DNA of 64,000 nt. Origin: Mycetocola spongiae. GTDB taxonomy: Bacteria; Actinomycetota; Actinomycetes; Actinomycetales; Microbacteriaceae. The stretch is taken from assembly GCF_020424085.1 (NCBI RefSeq), contig NZ_CP080203.1, positions 2,108,001 to 2,172,000 of the forward strand, in the 5' to 3' direction. Shown here in pieces: positions 47,450 through 59,749 of the stretch. The number at the start of each line of letters is the position of its first letter. The first letter of the stretch is position 1. Position numbers and translations under genes: made by a program. The notes under the pieces were generated by a model. That model was not told the DNA's origin. It did not search any database and saw only the letters and a list, made by a program, of their open reading frames with translations.

Positions 47450-49564
47450 CTAGGCGTTTGTCTCGTGCAGATCGTGGCGCAGGCCGCGCGCGAGCGAGGC
47501 CAGGCTTGCATTGGGCAGGAACGCACGGCTCAGGCCGATTCCGATTCTTGCCAGATCGCCCTCGTCCCGATAGAGCAGGAAAACGGGCTCATAGCGCGGA
47601 TTAAATTTCCGTTTAAAGGCGTGCAGCGAGCGGAAGCCATAGAGCGGCTCGATGGCCTCCCCCAGCCCATTCACGAGCGAGTCGATCAGGGTGGCCCCGG
47701 GCTGGCCGATATTGGCCAGCGGTGCGCCCGAGAGCGAGGCGATCTGCGCCCCCTCGGCCGAGAAGTCCCGCGCGGAGCTTCCGATCAGATACTCCATGAC
47801 CGGGCCAAAGCCCCCCTCGCGGCGACGCATCAGGTCTAGCGTCCAGCCGTGGATCTCTCCGCCCGGCGCAAATACCGGGAGCCAGCTCAGGAAGCCGTCG
47901 ATCTCCCCCTCGGCGTTATAGGCCAGCGCGAGGCGGACATCGGGGTCGAGGGCCTCGTCCACTCCCCCGAGCGTGAAGCCCATCTCGGGCAGGCCCTTAT
48001 CGCCCAGCCAGGCCTCGGAGATCGCGCGCACCTGCTGCTGCACGCGCCGCGGCTCGGTGGACAGGTGGGTGAGTCGGAACGTGATGCCCTCGCGCTCGGC
48101 CTTATTAATCGAGGTGCGTACCGAGTTCCAGCGCTTGCCCGTGAAGGCCAGGCCGGGCAGATCGATGATGGTGTCCTCGGCCACCTGAAGCGAACGCCAC
48201 TGCGGCAGCGACTCCGCGCGCAGCGCATCGCTGGCCACAAAAAAGCAGGGCACAAAGCCGGCCCGCTCGCTCGCGGCGATGAACTGTTCACATACCGCCG
48301 TGCGCTCCTCGGCGGGGCCCACCGGATCGGCCAGGACAATGGCCGTCTTGGCATGCACCTGATACGCGAGCATGCTGCGACCCGAGGCGCTGAAAAAATG
48401 GCGATTATCGGGCCACGTGGCCATCCAGGACATATCGCCGCCGCCCTCGCGGCGCAGCAGCGTGCGCACGCTCTCCTCGGGTCCACCCGCGACGCCGGGA
48501 AGGCGGCGCCGGATCGGGACCGTAAAGGCGCCGCGCGCGACCAGCAGATAAACCAGGAAGACACACCACAGCACGGCATTGGCGATGGTCACGGTGGAGC
48601 CGCTGACAAACGCCGTGACCTCCTCGAGCTCGGGCAGGTCGATCTGCAGGATTCCAAAAACAATCGCGCCCGCGAGGATATTAAAGATCACCAGGAGGAG
48701 GGTGAGCACCCAGGCCAGGCGGCGGCCCACCCGCAGGCCATTGGCGAGCACCAGGATGATGGCGGCGTTGATCAGGGCATGGGGCCAGGCACCGTCAAAG
48801 AGCTCGGTGGTACCGAAGGGGCCGCTGGTCTGCACCACGGTGAGGATGAGCTGCATGGCCCCGAGCGCGAGGATCGAGACAAAGGAGGTAAAGCGGCGCT
48901 CGTGCACGCTCGCGGCGCGCGGCTGATGGCGCATGCCCAGCAGCAGGATCAGGCCGATAGCGGCGGCATTTAAGACGTTCACCAGCGCCCCCACAAAGAG
49001 CACCGAGACCACCATGACATACAGCAGAATGAGGCGTCCGCGGCGCCGCCACGGTTCGCGCAGGCTGTTCACGGCCCCCGCGAGACACGCAAAGAGTCCG
49101 GGGCCGGGGCCCACGGCGAGGCCATTGGCGAGCTTATCCGCCCAGACCCAGTCCACCCCCGAAACCAGGGCGAGGAAAAGCGCACACAGCAGGACGGCGG
49201 CGATCTGACCAAAGATGAAATAGCGCGCGGCCACCGCGCTGCCGCGGCGCAATTCGAGCCACATCACCGAGACGGGGATGAGGATGATCAGCCCGATATA
49301 CATTGCGGGCCGCGGCTCCCAGAGCATTCCGGTCAGCAGCGTCCACCAGTGGCCCTTCTCAAAGGACGGCAGGCCATAGGCGATGGCCGGGAAAAAGCGG
49401 CGCTCGTGGATGGGCTCCCAGAGGGCGGCCGTGGTGATGGCCATAAAAAACATCACCGCGAACAGGCTCAGCGTGAACGGGATGCGAATCGCGGCGGCCC
49501 GCAATCGCCGGGGGTGCCAGCGTCCGACCGCCGGTGCCTCTGCGGTGTCTTGCTCCGGGTTCAT
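47450..49564 (-). CDS. DUF2156 / MprF-like aminoacyl-phosphatidylglycerol synthase with rhomboid-like N-terminus
   Basis: 704 residues: about eight N-terminal membrane helices, then a cytoplasmic DUF2156 (GNAT-like) domain from about residue 370 (NRHFFSASGRSMLAYQV, ADPVG, KAEREGITFRL, HAFKRKFNPRYEP). The C-terminal part matches enzymes that move an amino acid (usually Lys) to phosphatidylglycerol, which lowers cationic peptide binding. The membrane part resembles rhomboid (KGHWWTLLTGMLWEP) but lacks the catalytic residues. Function assigned from family, not seen directly. Confidence 0.82.
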   Translation of the reverse strand: MNPEQDTAEAPAVGRWHPRRLRAAAIRIPFTLSLFAVMFFMAITTAALWEPIHERRFFPAIAYGLPSFEKGHWWTLLTGMLWEPRPAMYIGLIILIPVSVMWLELRRGSAVAARYFIFGQIAAVLLCALFLALVSGVDWVWADKLANGLAVGPGPGLFACLAGAVNSLREPWRRRGRLILLYVMVVSVLFVGALVNVLNAAAIGLILLLGMRHQPRAASVHERRFTSFVSILALGAMQLILTVVQTSGPFGTTELFDGAWPHALINAAIILVLANGLRVGRRLAWVLTLLLVIFNILAGAIVFGILQIDLPELEEVTAFVSGSTVTIANAVLWCVFLVYLLVARGAFTVPIRRRLPGVAGGPEESVRTLLRREGGGDMSWMATWPDNRHFFSASGRSMLAYQVHAKTAIVLADPVGPAEERTAVCEQFIAASERAGFVPCFFVASDALRAESLPQWRSLQVAEDTIIDLPGLAFTGKRWNSVRTSINKAEREGITFRLTHLSTEPRRVQQQVRAISEAWLGDKGLPEMGFTLGGVDEALDPDVRLALAYNAEGEIDGFLSWLPVFAPGGEIHGWTLDLMRRREGGFGPVMEYLIGSSARDFSAEGAQIASLSGAPLANIGQPGATLIDSLVNGLGEAIEPLYGFRSLHAFKRKFNPRYEPVFLLYRDEGDLARIGIGLSRAFLPNASLASLARGLRHDLHETNA

Positions 49565-49648
49565 GGCGCCCCTAATTCTGTGTGCGTGAACGGACGTCAG
49601 CAGATTACGCGCACTATCCGGGGAAAACCCGAGAACGGGCGAGCCCCG

Positions 49649-51049
49649 TTAGCACTCCACGACGTTAACCGCGAGACCGCCCATTGCGGTCTCCTTATAT
49701 TTACTGCTCATGTCTTTTCCAGTCTCGCGCATCGTGATGATCACCTCGTCGAGCGACACCCGGTGTACGCCGTCTCCCCACATCGCCATCTTGGCGGCGT
49801 TTACGGCCTTTGCGGCACCGATCGCATTGCGTTCGATGCAGGGAATCTGCACCAGGCCGCCGATCGGATCGCAGGTGAGGCCCAGATTATGTTCCATCGC
49901 AATCTCGGCGGCATTGGCGATCTGGGCGGGGGTGCCGCCCATGATATCGGCGAGGCCCGCGGCGGCCATCGAGGAGGCGGAGCCCACCTCGCCCTGGCAG
50001 CCGAGCTCCGCGCCGGAGATCGAGGCCTGCTCCTTATAGAGCACCCCGACCGAACCCGCGGCGAGCAGGAAGCGCACGGTCACGTCATCGCGCGCCTCGG
50101 CGCTCGCGTGCCGCATCCCGGGCGTATAGTGCGTGGCATAAAAGAGGACGGCGGGGATGATTCCGGCCGCACCATTGGTCGGGGCGGTGACCACGCGGCC
50201 GCCCGAGGCGTTCTCCTCGTTGACCGCGAGGGCCACGAGGTTCACCCATTCCTGCCAGAACTCGGGATCGCGATTGGGGTCCTCGGCGCGCAGCCGGGCA
50301 TGCCAACCCGGGGCGCGGCGGCGCACCTTTAGCCCGCCGGGCAGCAGGCCGGTGCGCTCGAGTGCGGAGTTTTTGCACTCCTCCATGACATCGCGGATAT
50401 GCAGCAGGCCCGCGCGAACCTCCGGCTCGGGACGCAGCGCCTCCTCGTTTTTGAGCATCACGCCGCTGAAGCTTAGGCCGGTTGCGGCGCAGTGGGCGAG
50501 CAGCTCGGCGGCGGTGCGGAACGGATAGGGCTGCGCGGGCACTGCATCGTAACCGGATGATGCGGTGTCGGAGTCCTCGGCGCCATCGCGCGTGATAAAT
50601 CCGCCGCCGATCGAATAAAACGTGGCGGAGTGCACCTCCTCCCCCGCCGCATCGCTCACGCTCAGGCGCATGCCATTGGTATGCCGCGGCAGGATCGTCA
50701 GCGGGTGCAAGACGATATCCCCGGCCCCGAAGGCGAGGGGCACCTCTCCCCCGATCAGTAGATCGGCCCCCGCGGCAAAGGCCGCGAGGCGCTCCTCCAC
50801 CTCCGCGGGCAGGATGTGCTCGGGCTCGCGCCCCTCCAGGCCCAGCAGCACGGCGGTAAACGTGCCGTGCCCGTGCCCGGTGGCCGCGAGTGAACCATAG
50901 AGGTCCACCCGCAGGCCCCGGACCCGGGAGAGTACCCCGCGTTCGGACAGCTCCGCCGCAAAGACGGCCGCGGCCCGCATGGGGCCCACGGTATGGGAAC
51001 TGGACGGTCCGATTCCAATGGAAAACAGATCAAAGACGCCGACGGTCAT
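49649..51049 (-). CDS. sdaA: L-serine ammonia-lyase (iron-sulfur type)
   Basis: 466 residues, with both parts of the enzyme in one chain. Start [24 protein letters not shown] and the [4Fe-4S] region with cysteines in [25 protein letters not shown] and QIPCIERNA. It turns serine into pyruvate and ammonia. AGAGGAG precedes the ATG at 51049. It is the last gene of the gcvP-gcvT-gcvH run, 44 bases after gcvH, so it is likely under the same glycine riboswitch. Confidence 0.95.
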   Translation of the reverse strand: MTVGVFDLFSIGIGPSSSHTVGPMRAAAVFAAELSERGVLSRVRGLRVDLYGSLAATGHGHGTFTAVLLGLEGREPEHILPAEVEERLAAFAAGADLLIGGEVPLAFGAGDIVLHPLTILPRHTNGMRLSVSDAAGEEVHSATFYSIGGGFITRDGAEDSDTASSGYDAVPAQPYPFRTAAELLAHCAATGLSFSGVMLKNEEALRPEPEVRAGLLHIRDVMEECKNSALERTGLLPGGLKVRRRAPGWHARLRAEDPNRDPEFWQEWVNLVALAVNEENASGGRVVTAPTNGAAGIIPAVLFYATHYTPGMRHASAEARDDVTVRFLLAAGSVGVLYKEQASISGAELGCQGEVGSASSMAAAGLADIMGGTPAQIANAAEIAMEHNLGLTCDPIGGLVQIPCIERNAIGAAKAVNAAKMAMWGDGVHRVSLDEVIITMRETGKDMSSKYKETAMGGLAVNVVEC

Positions 51050-51093
51050 TGTCGACTCCTCTCGCGAAGCGGTGATGGAGCGATGGGACGGGG

Positions 51094-51471
51094 TTAGATT
51101 TCCACGTCGTTGGCGGCGGCGTAATCCTCGGGGCTCAGCAGCGGGCCCTCCTCGGTTACGGCCACGGTGAACAGCCAGCCGGCCCCATAGGGATCGGAGT
51201 TGATGCTCGCGGGGTCGTCGATGGCGCCCTGGTTGATCTCGATAACCTCGCCCGAGACGGGCGCGTAGAGATCGGATACCGACTTGGTGGATTCCACCTC
51301 GCCACAGGTCTCCCCCGCGGTCACGGTGGAGCCCACGGCGGGCAGATCCACATAGACGATATCGCCCAGTGCATCCGCGGCCACGGCGGTGATACCGATG
51401 CGCGCGGGCGCACCCTCGGCGACCCACTCGTGTTCGGCCGAATACTTCAGGTTCTGGACTACCTTGCTCAT
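51094..51471 (-). CDS. gcvH: Glycine cleavage system H protein
   Basis: 125 residues. The lipoyl-bearing Lys is residue 63 in [15 protein letters not shown]. It shuttles the aminomethyl group between P, T and L proteins. It lies 27 bases after gcvT; no lpd (L protein) gene is in the window. Confidence 0.96.
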   Translation of the reverse strand: MSKVVQNLKYSAEHEWVAEGAPARIGITAVAADALGDIVYVDLPAVGSTVTAGETCGEVESTKSVSDLYAPVSGEVIEINQGAIDDPASINSDPYGAGWLFTVAVTEEGPLLSPEDYAAANDVEI

Positions 51472-51498
51472 GATGATGCCTTTCTTTGATACGAAAAT

Positions 51499-52620
51499 TT
51501 AGACGGAACGCCGATAAAACGGGGTGCTGACAACCTCAAAGGGTTCTTCCTTGCCGCGCAGATCCACGTTGACCCGGGTGCCCGGTTCGGAATGGGCCGC
51601 GTCCACATAGGCAAAGGCGATGGGATAGCCCAGCGTGGGGCTCGGCTGGCCACTGGTAATCTCGCCGATCACGGCGCCGTCCACGGTCACGGGATAGCCG
51701 CCGCGACCCGCGCGCCGGCCGAGGCCGCGCAGCGCCACGAGGCGGCGCCCCACGGCGCCTCCCCGGCCCTCGGCGGCAAAGCCCTCGAGGGCGCTGCGGC
51801 CCACAAAATCCACCTCCGAGGCGAGTGCCGCGACGCGGCCCATGCCCGCGGTAAACGGATCCAGATCGCGGCGCAGCTCATTACCGTAGAGCGGCATTCC
51901 GGCCTCGAGGCGCAGCGAATCGCGCGCGGCCAGGCCGCAGGGGATCAGCCCGGAGTCCGTGCCCGCGGCCAGCAGCGTGCGCCAGAGCGGCGCCGCCTGC
52001 TCATTGGGCACGATGATCTCAAAGCCGTCCTCGCCGGTATAGCCGGTGCGGGCCACCAGCGCGGGAACCCCGGCCACGGTGACCTCGGCGGCGGCATAAT
52101 ATTTCATGCCGGTGATCGCGTCGCTCTCCGCGGCGGGGACCGTGCGCAGCAGGATCTCCTCGGCCAGCGGCCCCTGGATCGCCACGAGCGAGGTCTGCGC
52201 GGAGGCATCGTGAACCACCACATCAAAGCCCGCGGCGCGCTCGGCAAGCAGGCCCGCGACGGTCTCGGCGTTCCCCGCATTGGGCACCACCAGATAGCGC
52301 TCCTCGCCCAGGCGATAGACGATCAGATCGTCCACGATGCCGCCGTCCTCGGCCACGATCAGCGAGTATTTGGCCTTGCCCACGGCCATGCCCGTGAACA
52401 GCCCGATCAGGGCGTAGTTGAGCGCGGCGCCGGCGCCGGGCCCCTCCAGATAAACCTCGCCCATATGCGAGAGATCAAATAGGCCCGCGGCCTCGCGTAC
52501 GGCGCGGTGCTCGGCCAGTTCGGAACCGTATTTCAGCGGCATCTGCCAGCCACCAAAATCGGTGAAGGACGCGCCCAGCTCGGCGTGCTCCGCGGAGAGG
52601 GGGGTGTGCTTTTCGCTCAT
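51499..52620 (-). CDS. gcvT: Glycine cleavage system aminomethyltransferase (T protein)
   Basis: 373 residues. Typical features: [33 protein letters not shown], and the folate region [12 protein letters not shown] and [22 protein letters not shown]. It moves the aminomethyl group to tetrahydrofolate and frees ammonia. GAGGA stands before the ATG, which is 2 bases after the gcvP stop. Confidence 0.96.
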   Translation of the reverse strand: MSEKHTPLSAEHAELGASFTDFGGWQMPLKYGSELAEHRAVREAAGLFDLSHMGEVYLEGPGAGAALNYALIGLFTGMAVGKAKYSLIVAEDGGIVDDLIVYRLGEERYLVVPNAGNAETVAGLLAERAAGFDVVVHDASAQTSLVAIQGPLAEEILLRTVPAAESDAITGMKYYAAAEVTVAGVPALVARTGYTGEDGFEIIVPNEQAAPLWRTLLAAGTDSGLIPCGLAARDSLRLEAGMPLYGNELRRDLDPFTAGMGRVAALASEVDFVGRSALEGFAAEGRGGAVGRRLVALRGLGRRAGRGGYPVTVDGAVIGEITSGQPSPTLGYPIAFAYVDAAHSEPGTRVNVDLRGKEEPFEVVSTPFYRRSV

Positions 52621-52622
52621 GA

Positions 52623-55463
<2,841 letters not shown>

Positions 55464-55516
55464 CGAGGAACTCCAATCGGAAGCCGGCATGCGGGCATGC
55501 CGGTATCGGTGTGGTT

Positions 55517-55697
55517 TTCCTCCCCGCTCTGTGGCCTATACCTGAGAGATTTCGTGCCGAAGCACTTGCACCGTCGGTGGGCGCCCGGGGCGCCGCTTTC
55601 CAGAGTTGCCGCGTCGCTGCGGTACGGGGGGCCTGAGAGATTCCCGGGGAGGGTTTGCTCCTTCGGCGCCCGAAAACTCGGGACTCTCCCGCGGCGA
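55517..55697 (-). promoter_or_regulatory. Tandem glycine riboswitch
   Basis: Reading leftward, two aptamers in a row: GCGGGAGAG...CGCCGAAGGAGCAAACC...AATCTCTCAGGC, then GGCAACTCTGGAAAGCG...CACCGACGGTGCAAGTGC...AATCTCTCAGGTA. The two CTCTCAGG boxes, the GGAGCAA/GTGCAAG loops and a closing GGGGAGGA agree with the glycine class. It lies directly upstream of gcvP and should switch gcvPTH-sdaA on with glycine. Confidence 0.95.
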
Positions 55698-55760
55698 CTT
55701 AATGGCATATAAAGTTATGTGGTCCAACGAGCCCAATCTACACGCTCCCGGTCCAGAACC

Positions 55761-56867
55761 CTAAGTTTTTGCGGGGCGTTCGAGCAGCGCCAGGACCGAG
55801 CGTGCCGTGGCCCGGCCGCTCATCGCCGCGCCGATCGTGCTGGCCTGCGGCCCGTAGCCCGCGAGGAATATCCGCGGATCGCGCGCCGCGACCCCGTTTT
55901 CCACCCGGATTCCGCCCCCGGGCTCGAGGATTCCGGTGCCCGCGAGGTGCTCGATCTCCGCGCGAAAACCGGTGGCCCAGATGATGTCATCGGCCTCCTG
56001 TGCCTCGCCATCGTCCCAGATCACGCCCGTGGGGGTGATCTCCCGGAACATCGGGCGCTCCACGAGGATCCCGCGCTCGCGCGCCGCCGCGCGCTCCGGG
56101 GTCAGGGGCACACCGGTTCCACTGACGATGCTGGGCAGCACCAGGCCCGCGCGCGCGGCCCGGTCCTGATCGGCCACCGCCGCCCGGCCGAGCTCCGCAC
56201 TCAGATCCGCGGCGGGAATAAAGTGCACGGGTGAACGCGTGGCCCAGGACACCCGGGAGGCGAGCGGTTCGAGGCCGAGGATAAACTCCTGCGCGCTGGT
56301 TCCGCCGCCAACCACGATCACGCGCCGCCCCGCGAAGCGCTCCAGCTCGCCGATCTGTGGCGTGGAATACTGGCGGCCGGCAAAGGTCTCGGCCCCGGGA
56401 ATCGCGGGGCGATAGGGGCGCTCCCACGTGCCCGAGGCATTCACCACGGCGCGGGCCAGATAGCTTTCGGTGGCCTGCCCGGTGACCGCGTTGCGGGTGT
56501 GCACCAGCAGCCGTTCCCCGGGACCGGGCGCGACCGCGGTGACCTCCACGGGGCGGCGCACGGGCAGGTCATAATCCCGTTCATAGCGGCCGTAGTACTC
56601 GGAGACGATCTCGCGCGCGGGCCGATCGCCGGGTGCGGTGCGGAAGCTCAGCCCGAGCGTGTTCAGGCCCGGTAAATCGTTGACCCGGTGGGTGAGATCC
56701 AGGCGCAGCGCGCGCCGGCGATGCTGCCAGGCGCCGCCCGGGAGCGGCCCCCGATCCAGGATCATAAAATTGCGCAGCCCGCGCTCACGCAGATAATAGG
56801 CGGCCGAGAGCCCGGCCTGGCCGCCGCCGATGATCACGACCTCCGTGGGCCGCGGGAGGGTGGTCAC
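55761..56867 (-). CDS. FAD/NAD(P)-dependent monooxygenase-like flavoprotein
   Basis: 368 residues. Rossmann FAD motif VVIIGGGQAGLSAAYYL at the start, an NADPH motif VIVVGGGTSAQEFILGL in the middle, and the C-terminal FAD contact IFLAGYGPQASTIGAAMSGR. The family (CzcO/FMO-like) oxidises varied substrates; none can be named here. The GTG start overlaps the marR stop (GTGA), so the regulator and the enzyme form one transcript. Confidence 0.9.
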   Translation of the reverse strand: MTTLPRPTEVVIIGGGQAGLSAAYYLRERGLRNFMILDRGPLPGGAWQHRRRALRLDLTHRVNDLPGLNTLGLSFRTAPGDRPAREIVSEYYGRYERDYDLPVRRPVEVTAVAPGPGERLLVHTRNAVTGQATESYLARAVVNASGTWERPYRPAIPGAETFAGRQYSTPQIGELERFAGRRVIVVGGGTSAQEFILGLEPLASRVSWATRSPVHFIPAADLSAELGRAAVADQDRAARAGLVLPSIVSGTGVPLTPERAAARERGILVERPMFREITPTGVIWDDGEAQEADDIIWATGFRAEIEHLAGTGILEPGGGIRVENGVAARDPRIFLAGYGPQASTIGAAMSGRATARSVLALLERPAKT

Positions 56868-57370
56868 CGCGGGAGCGGCTGATCGCGCACGTCATCGAGC
56901 GCCGAGAGCCGGTTCTCGGGGTCCAGCGTGCGCAGGATGCTGGTGCCGATCGCATCAAGCTGGCCCACCTGTTCGGGCGTGAGTACGTCAAAAACGTGTC
57001 GGCGCACGGTGGCCACGTGCCCGGGGGCCGCGGCGACCACCACGTCCCAGCCGGCCTCGGTGAGGTGGGCATTGGTGGCGCGGCCATCGGTGGGGCACGG
57101 GCCGCGCCGCACGAGGCCGCGATCCTCCAGCCGGCGGATCACGTGCGAGAGCCGCGGCAGCGTGGCATTGGTGGAATCGGCCAGCGCTGTCATCCGCAGC
57201 GTGCGCTCGGGGGCCTCGGACAGGATCGCGAGCGTGAAATATTCAAAATGGGTGAGCTGGGCGTCCTGCTGCAGCTCGCCCTCGAGGGCGCCGGGAAGGA
57301 GCTGGACCACGGCGATCAGGCGCAGCCAGGCGCGCATTTCCCGCTCGTCCAGCCAGGGGGTCTCCGACAT
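56864..57370 (-). CDS. MarR-family transcriptional regulator
   Basis: 168 residues. Winged-helix region EYFTLAILSEAPERTLRMTALADSTNATLPRLSHVIRRLEDRGLVRR is typical of MarR. It likely controls its own operon and the flavoprotein gene behind it. AAGGAG lies 5 bases before the ATG. The divergent J-domain gene starts 177 bases away; the operator should lie in that gap, but I do not see a clear palindrome. Confidence 0.93.
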   Translation of the reverse strand: MSETPWLDEREMRAWLRLIAVVQLLPGALEGELQQDAQLTHFEYFTLAILSEAPERTLRMTALADSTNATLPRLSHVIRRLEDRGLVRRGPCPTDGRATNAHLTEAGWDVVVAAAPGHVATVRRHVFDVLTPEQVGQLDAIGTSILRTLDPENRLSALDDVRDQPLPR

Positions 57371-57547
57371 ATGTCTCCTTATTATCCGTGCCGCTTCTCC
57401 ACTCTATCGAGGGCCGCGGATTTCGCCGCACACTACTCCATGAGCGAAATTGGGTCCCCGGATTACCCGGGGGCCGCCACGATCTATAACAATGGAGGGG
57501 CGTCGCGTATTCGCGACCGGCAATTCTTAAGCCCTCGAAGGAGCCCC

Positions 57548-58477
57548 ATGGCCGCCAGCCCCGCCGATCGGACCCCCTATGAGGTCCTGGGCGTGGCCGC
57601 CTCCGTGACCGAGGAGGAGCTGCGTCGCGCGTATCGTCGCGCGGCCCGGCAGACCCATCCCGATACCGGCGGCAGCGCCGTGGCCTTCCGCGAGGTGCAG
57701 CTGGCCTGGGAGCGCGTGGGTACCGCGGAGGCGCGCTCCGCCTATGACCGCGGCAGCCTCTCCTCCGTCCCGGGTGAGGAGCCGGCAACCGCGTGGTCCA
57801 CGGGGGGCGCCGGCCGTCAGCCGCAGCGCGATTCGCGCCCCAAGGCCCGCGTGCACGGCCACCCCGGCGGGCGCGCCCGGGAACGCTATCTGACCCTGCT
57901 GCGCGAGTGGGTGGGCCGCGGCGTGGAGATCCCCGATCCCTATGCCCCGGCGCTGGTGCGCTCGGCCCCGCCCGAGATCCGGCGCTGCCTGGCCAAGGCG
58001 CTCGCCGAGGAATCGGTGGCCCGCGGCGTGGCCGACCTCGGCATGGGCTTCACCCTGTGGAGCGAGGTGGTGGCCGGGAACGAGGGCGGACTGGACCATA
58101 TTGTGCTTGGCCCCGCGGGTCTCTTTGCCGTGGCCTCGGAGGACTGGGGCTGCCCGGTTCGGCTCAAGCGTGGCGAATTAATCGGCGATAATATCGGCCC
58201 GCTGGAGCAGCCCGTGCGCCGCCTGACCCGTTCGGCCCGCGCGTTTGCTCGGGCCAGCCGCGTGAAGTTCACGGGCCAGCTAATCGTGGTGCCCGATGAT
58301 GCGCTGGAGGAGCCCGTGATGGCGCTGGGCCGCGGCCGGCACGCGTCCACGCTGATCCTGCGCCGCTCGATGCTCGCGCACGTGCTGCGCAACGGAATCC
58401 CGGGCCTGGATCGCGGCAGCCTGAGCGATGTTTTTGAATTGCGCAGCGCGTTGCAGTCAAGTATTCGCTTCCTGTAG
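57548..58477 (+). CDS. J-domain protein with NERD-like C-terminal region
   Basis: 309 residues. A DnaJ J domain occupies about 10-75 with the HPD triad at 37-39. After a linker (about 85-110) comes a 190-residue region whose GLDHIVLGPAGLFAVASEDWG recalls the start of NERD nuclease-related domains, but the usual Asp/Glu/Lys active-site set is not obvious. ATG at 57548 follows GAAGGAG. J domains stimulate Hsp70 ATPase; no dnaK is in the window. Confidence 0.85.
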   Translation: MAASPADRTPYEVLGVAASVTEEELRRAYRRAARQTHPDTGGSAVAFREVQLAWERVGTAEARSAYDRGSLSSVPGEEPATAWSTGGAGRQPQRDSRPKARVHGHPGGRARERYLTLLREWVGRGVEIPDPYAPALVRSAPPEIRRCLAKALAEESVARGVADLGMGFTLWSEVVAGNEGGLDHIVLGPAGLFAVASEDWGCPVRLKRGELIGDNIGPLEQPVRRLTRSARAFARASRVKFTGQLIVVPDDALEEPVMALGRGRHASTLILRRSMLAHVLRNGIPGLDRGSLSDVFELRSALQSSIRFL

Positions 58478-58487
58478 TCGCCGTGCC

Positions 58488-58493
58488 TATCCT
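58488..58493 (+). promoter_or_regulatory. Candidate -10 box (TATCCT) of leaderless clpS transcript
   Basis: TATCCT, six bases, then GTG at 58500. The six bases GGAGAG could also be a ribosome site, but they touch the start codon. Confidence 0.45.
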
Positions 58494-58499
58494 GGAGAG

Positions 58500-58790
58500 G
58501 TGACGCAGCTCCTGGAACAACCCGATCTTGACCTCTCGCTCGCCGCGGACCTCCCGTGGCAGGTGGTGGTATGGGACGACCCGGTGAACCTGATGTCCTA
58601 TGTCAGCTTTGTGTTCCGCAGCTATTTTGGCTATTCCGCGGCCGAGGCCGAGGCGCTGATGCTCGCGGTGCATCACGAGGGCCGCGCGGTGGTGGCCAGC
58701 GGCGGCCGGGAAACCGCGGAGCGCCACGTGCAGGCCATGCACGGCTATGGGCTGTGGGCCACGATTCGCCGCGAGGGGGAATCGCTATGA
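58500..58790 (+). CDS. clpS: ATP-dependent Clp protease adaptor ClpS
   Basis: 96 residues from GTG. Core residues VVVWDDPVNLMSYVSFVF, HHEGRAVVASG and ETAERHVQAMHGYGLWATI match the adaptor that brings N-degron proteins to ClpA/ClpC. The GTG is inferred from family length. Its TGA overlaps the ATG of the DUF2017 gene. Confidence 0.92.
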   Translation: MTQLLEQPDLDLSLAADLPWQVVVWDDPVNLMSYVSFVFRSYFGYSAAEAEALMLAVHHEGRAVVASGGRETAERHVQAMHGYGLWATIRREGESL

Positions 58791-59275
58791 CCGGGGTGAA
58801 TCGCCGCGAGGGCGGGTTTGAGCTGGAGCTCACCGCCGATGAGCGGGTGCTTTTGGCCTCGCTCGCGCAGCAGCTGGACACCGTGCTGGGCGAGCAGGAC
58901 GATCCGGTGCGCGAGCGCCTCTTCCCCGATGCCTATCCGGGCGATGCCGAGGCCTCCACTGAGTTTCGCCGGCTCACCCGGCACGATCTGCTCTCCGAGA
59001 AGAGCGAGGGTGCGCGCGTGCTGGCGCGGGCCGTGGGCGATGCCGAGACCGCGCCGCCGCGCCTGGACCGGATCGAGGCCGAGCGGGTCATGCGCGCGCT
59101 CGCCGATCTGCGCCAGGTTTTGGCCGAGCGCCTGAATATTTCGGCACAGAATCCCGAGCCCGATGCCGAGAATGAGCTGGAGCCGCTTTATGACTGGCTC
59201 GGCTATCTGCAGGAGTGTGTGGTGCTGGCCCTGATCGCACACGATGAGGACGCGGGAACGCTTCCTCGCGGATAG
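58787..59275 (+). CDS. DUF2017 protein
   Basis: 162 residues with ATGA overlap on the clpS stop. Helical and acidic, with LTADERVLLASLAQQL, FPDAYPGDAEASTEFRRLTR and LEPLYDWLGYLQECVVLAL matching DUF2017. Actinobacterial DUF2017 genes follow clpS; function is unknown but the coupling suggests a link to protein turnover. Confidence 0.93.
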   Translation: MTGVNRREGGFELELTADERVLLASLAQQLDTVLGEQDDPVRERLFPDAYPGDAEASTEFRRLTRHDLLSEKSEGARVLARAVGDAETAPPRLDRIEAERVMRALADLRQVLAERLNISAQNPEPDAENELEPLYDWLGYLQECVVLALIAHDEDAGTLPRG

Positions 59276-59317
59276 GTCGGTGTGCGCCGCCCCGGCGCGG
59301 GTCGTGGTCTCAGGCAG

Positions 59318-59323
59318 TAGGCT
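59318..59323 (+). promoter_or_regulatory. Candidate -10 box (TAGGCT) of leaderless META-lipoprotein transcript
   Basis: TAGGCT, six bases, then ATG at 59330; no ribosome site. Confidence 0.5.
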
Positions 59324-59329
59324 CTTCCC

Positions 59330-59749
59330 ATGGGAAACAGGTGGTGGGGCTTGCTGGCCGCGGGAACACTCGCGCTAATTCTGAGCGGATGCGCGCCCGC
59401 CCCGGTGGATGCCGCGGCGGTGGACGGCGAGTGGACCCTGGTCTCCGCGCAGGATTCCGCGGGTGCGCTGCCCGCCGATTTTAATTCCGATGTCACCCTC
59501 GAGGTGGCCGATGATCAGGTGCGCAGCACGATGGCGTGTAATACCGTCACGGGCGACCTGACCCGCACCCGCATCCTGTCCGGCGGTGGCCGCACCGAGG
59601 TGGGGTGCAACCCCGATCGAATGAGTTTTGACGAGCGGTTTGAGCGCGCCCTGAACGGCGTCAACGCCGCTGCCCGCGAGGGCGAGGAGCTGGTGCTGAC
59701 GGGTGAGGACGGGATCAGCCTGCGCTGGAGCCCCGGAATCGACCGCTAG
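59330..59749 (+). CDS. META-domain lipoprotein
   Basis: 139 residues. Signal peptide ending in the lipobox LSGC (Cys near residue 21), then a META fold (DGEWTLVSAQDS, STMACNTVTGDL, DERFERALNGV, LVLTGEDGISLRW). It should be lipid-anchored outside the membrane. META proteins bind or sense small molecules or stress; role here unknown. Its end overlaps the convergent DUF2809 gene by 35 bases. Confidence 0.88.
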   Translation: MGNRWWGLLAAGTLALILSGCAPAPVDAAAVDGEWTLVSAQDSAGALPADFNSDVTLEVADDQVRSTMACNTVTGDLTRTRILSGGGRTEVGCNPDRMSFDERFERALNGVNAAAREGEELVLTGEDGISLRWSPGIDR

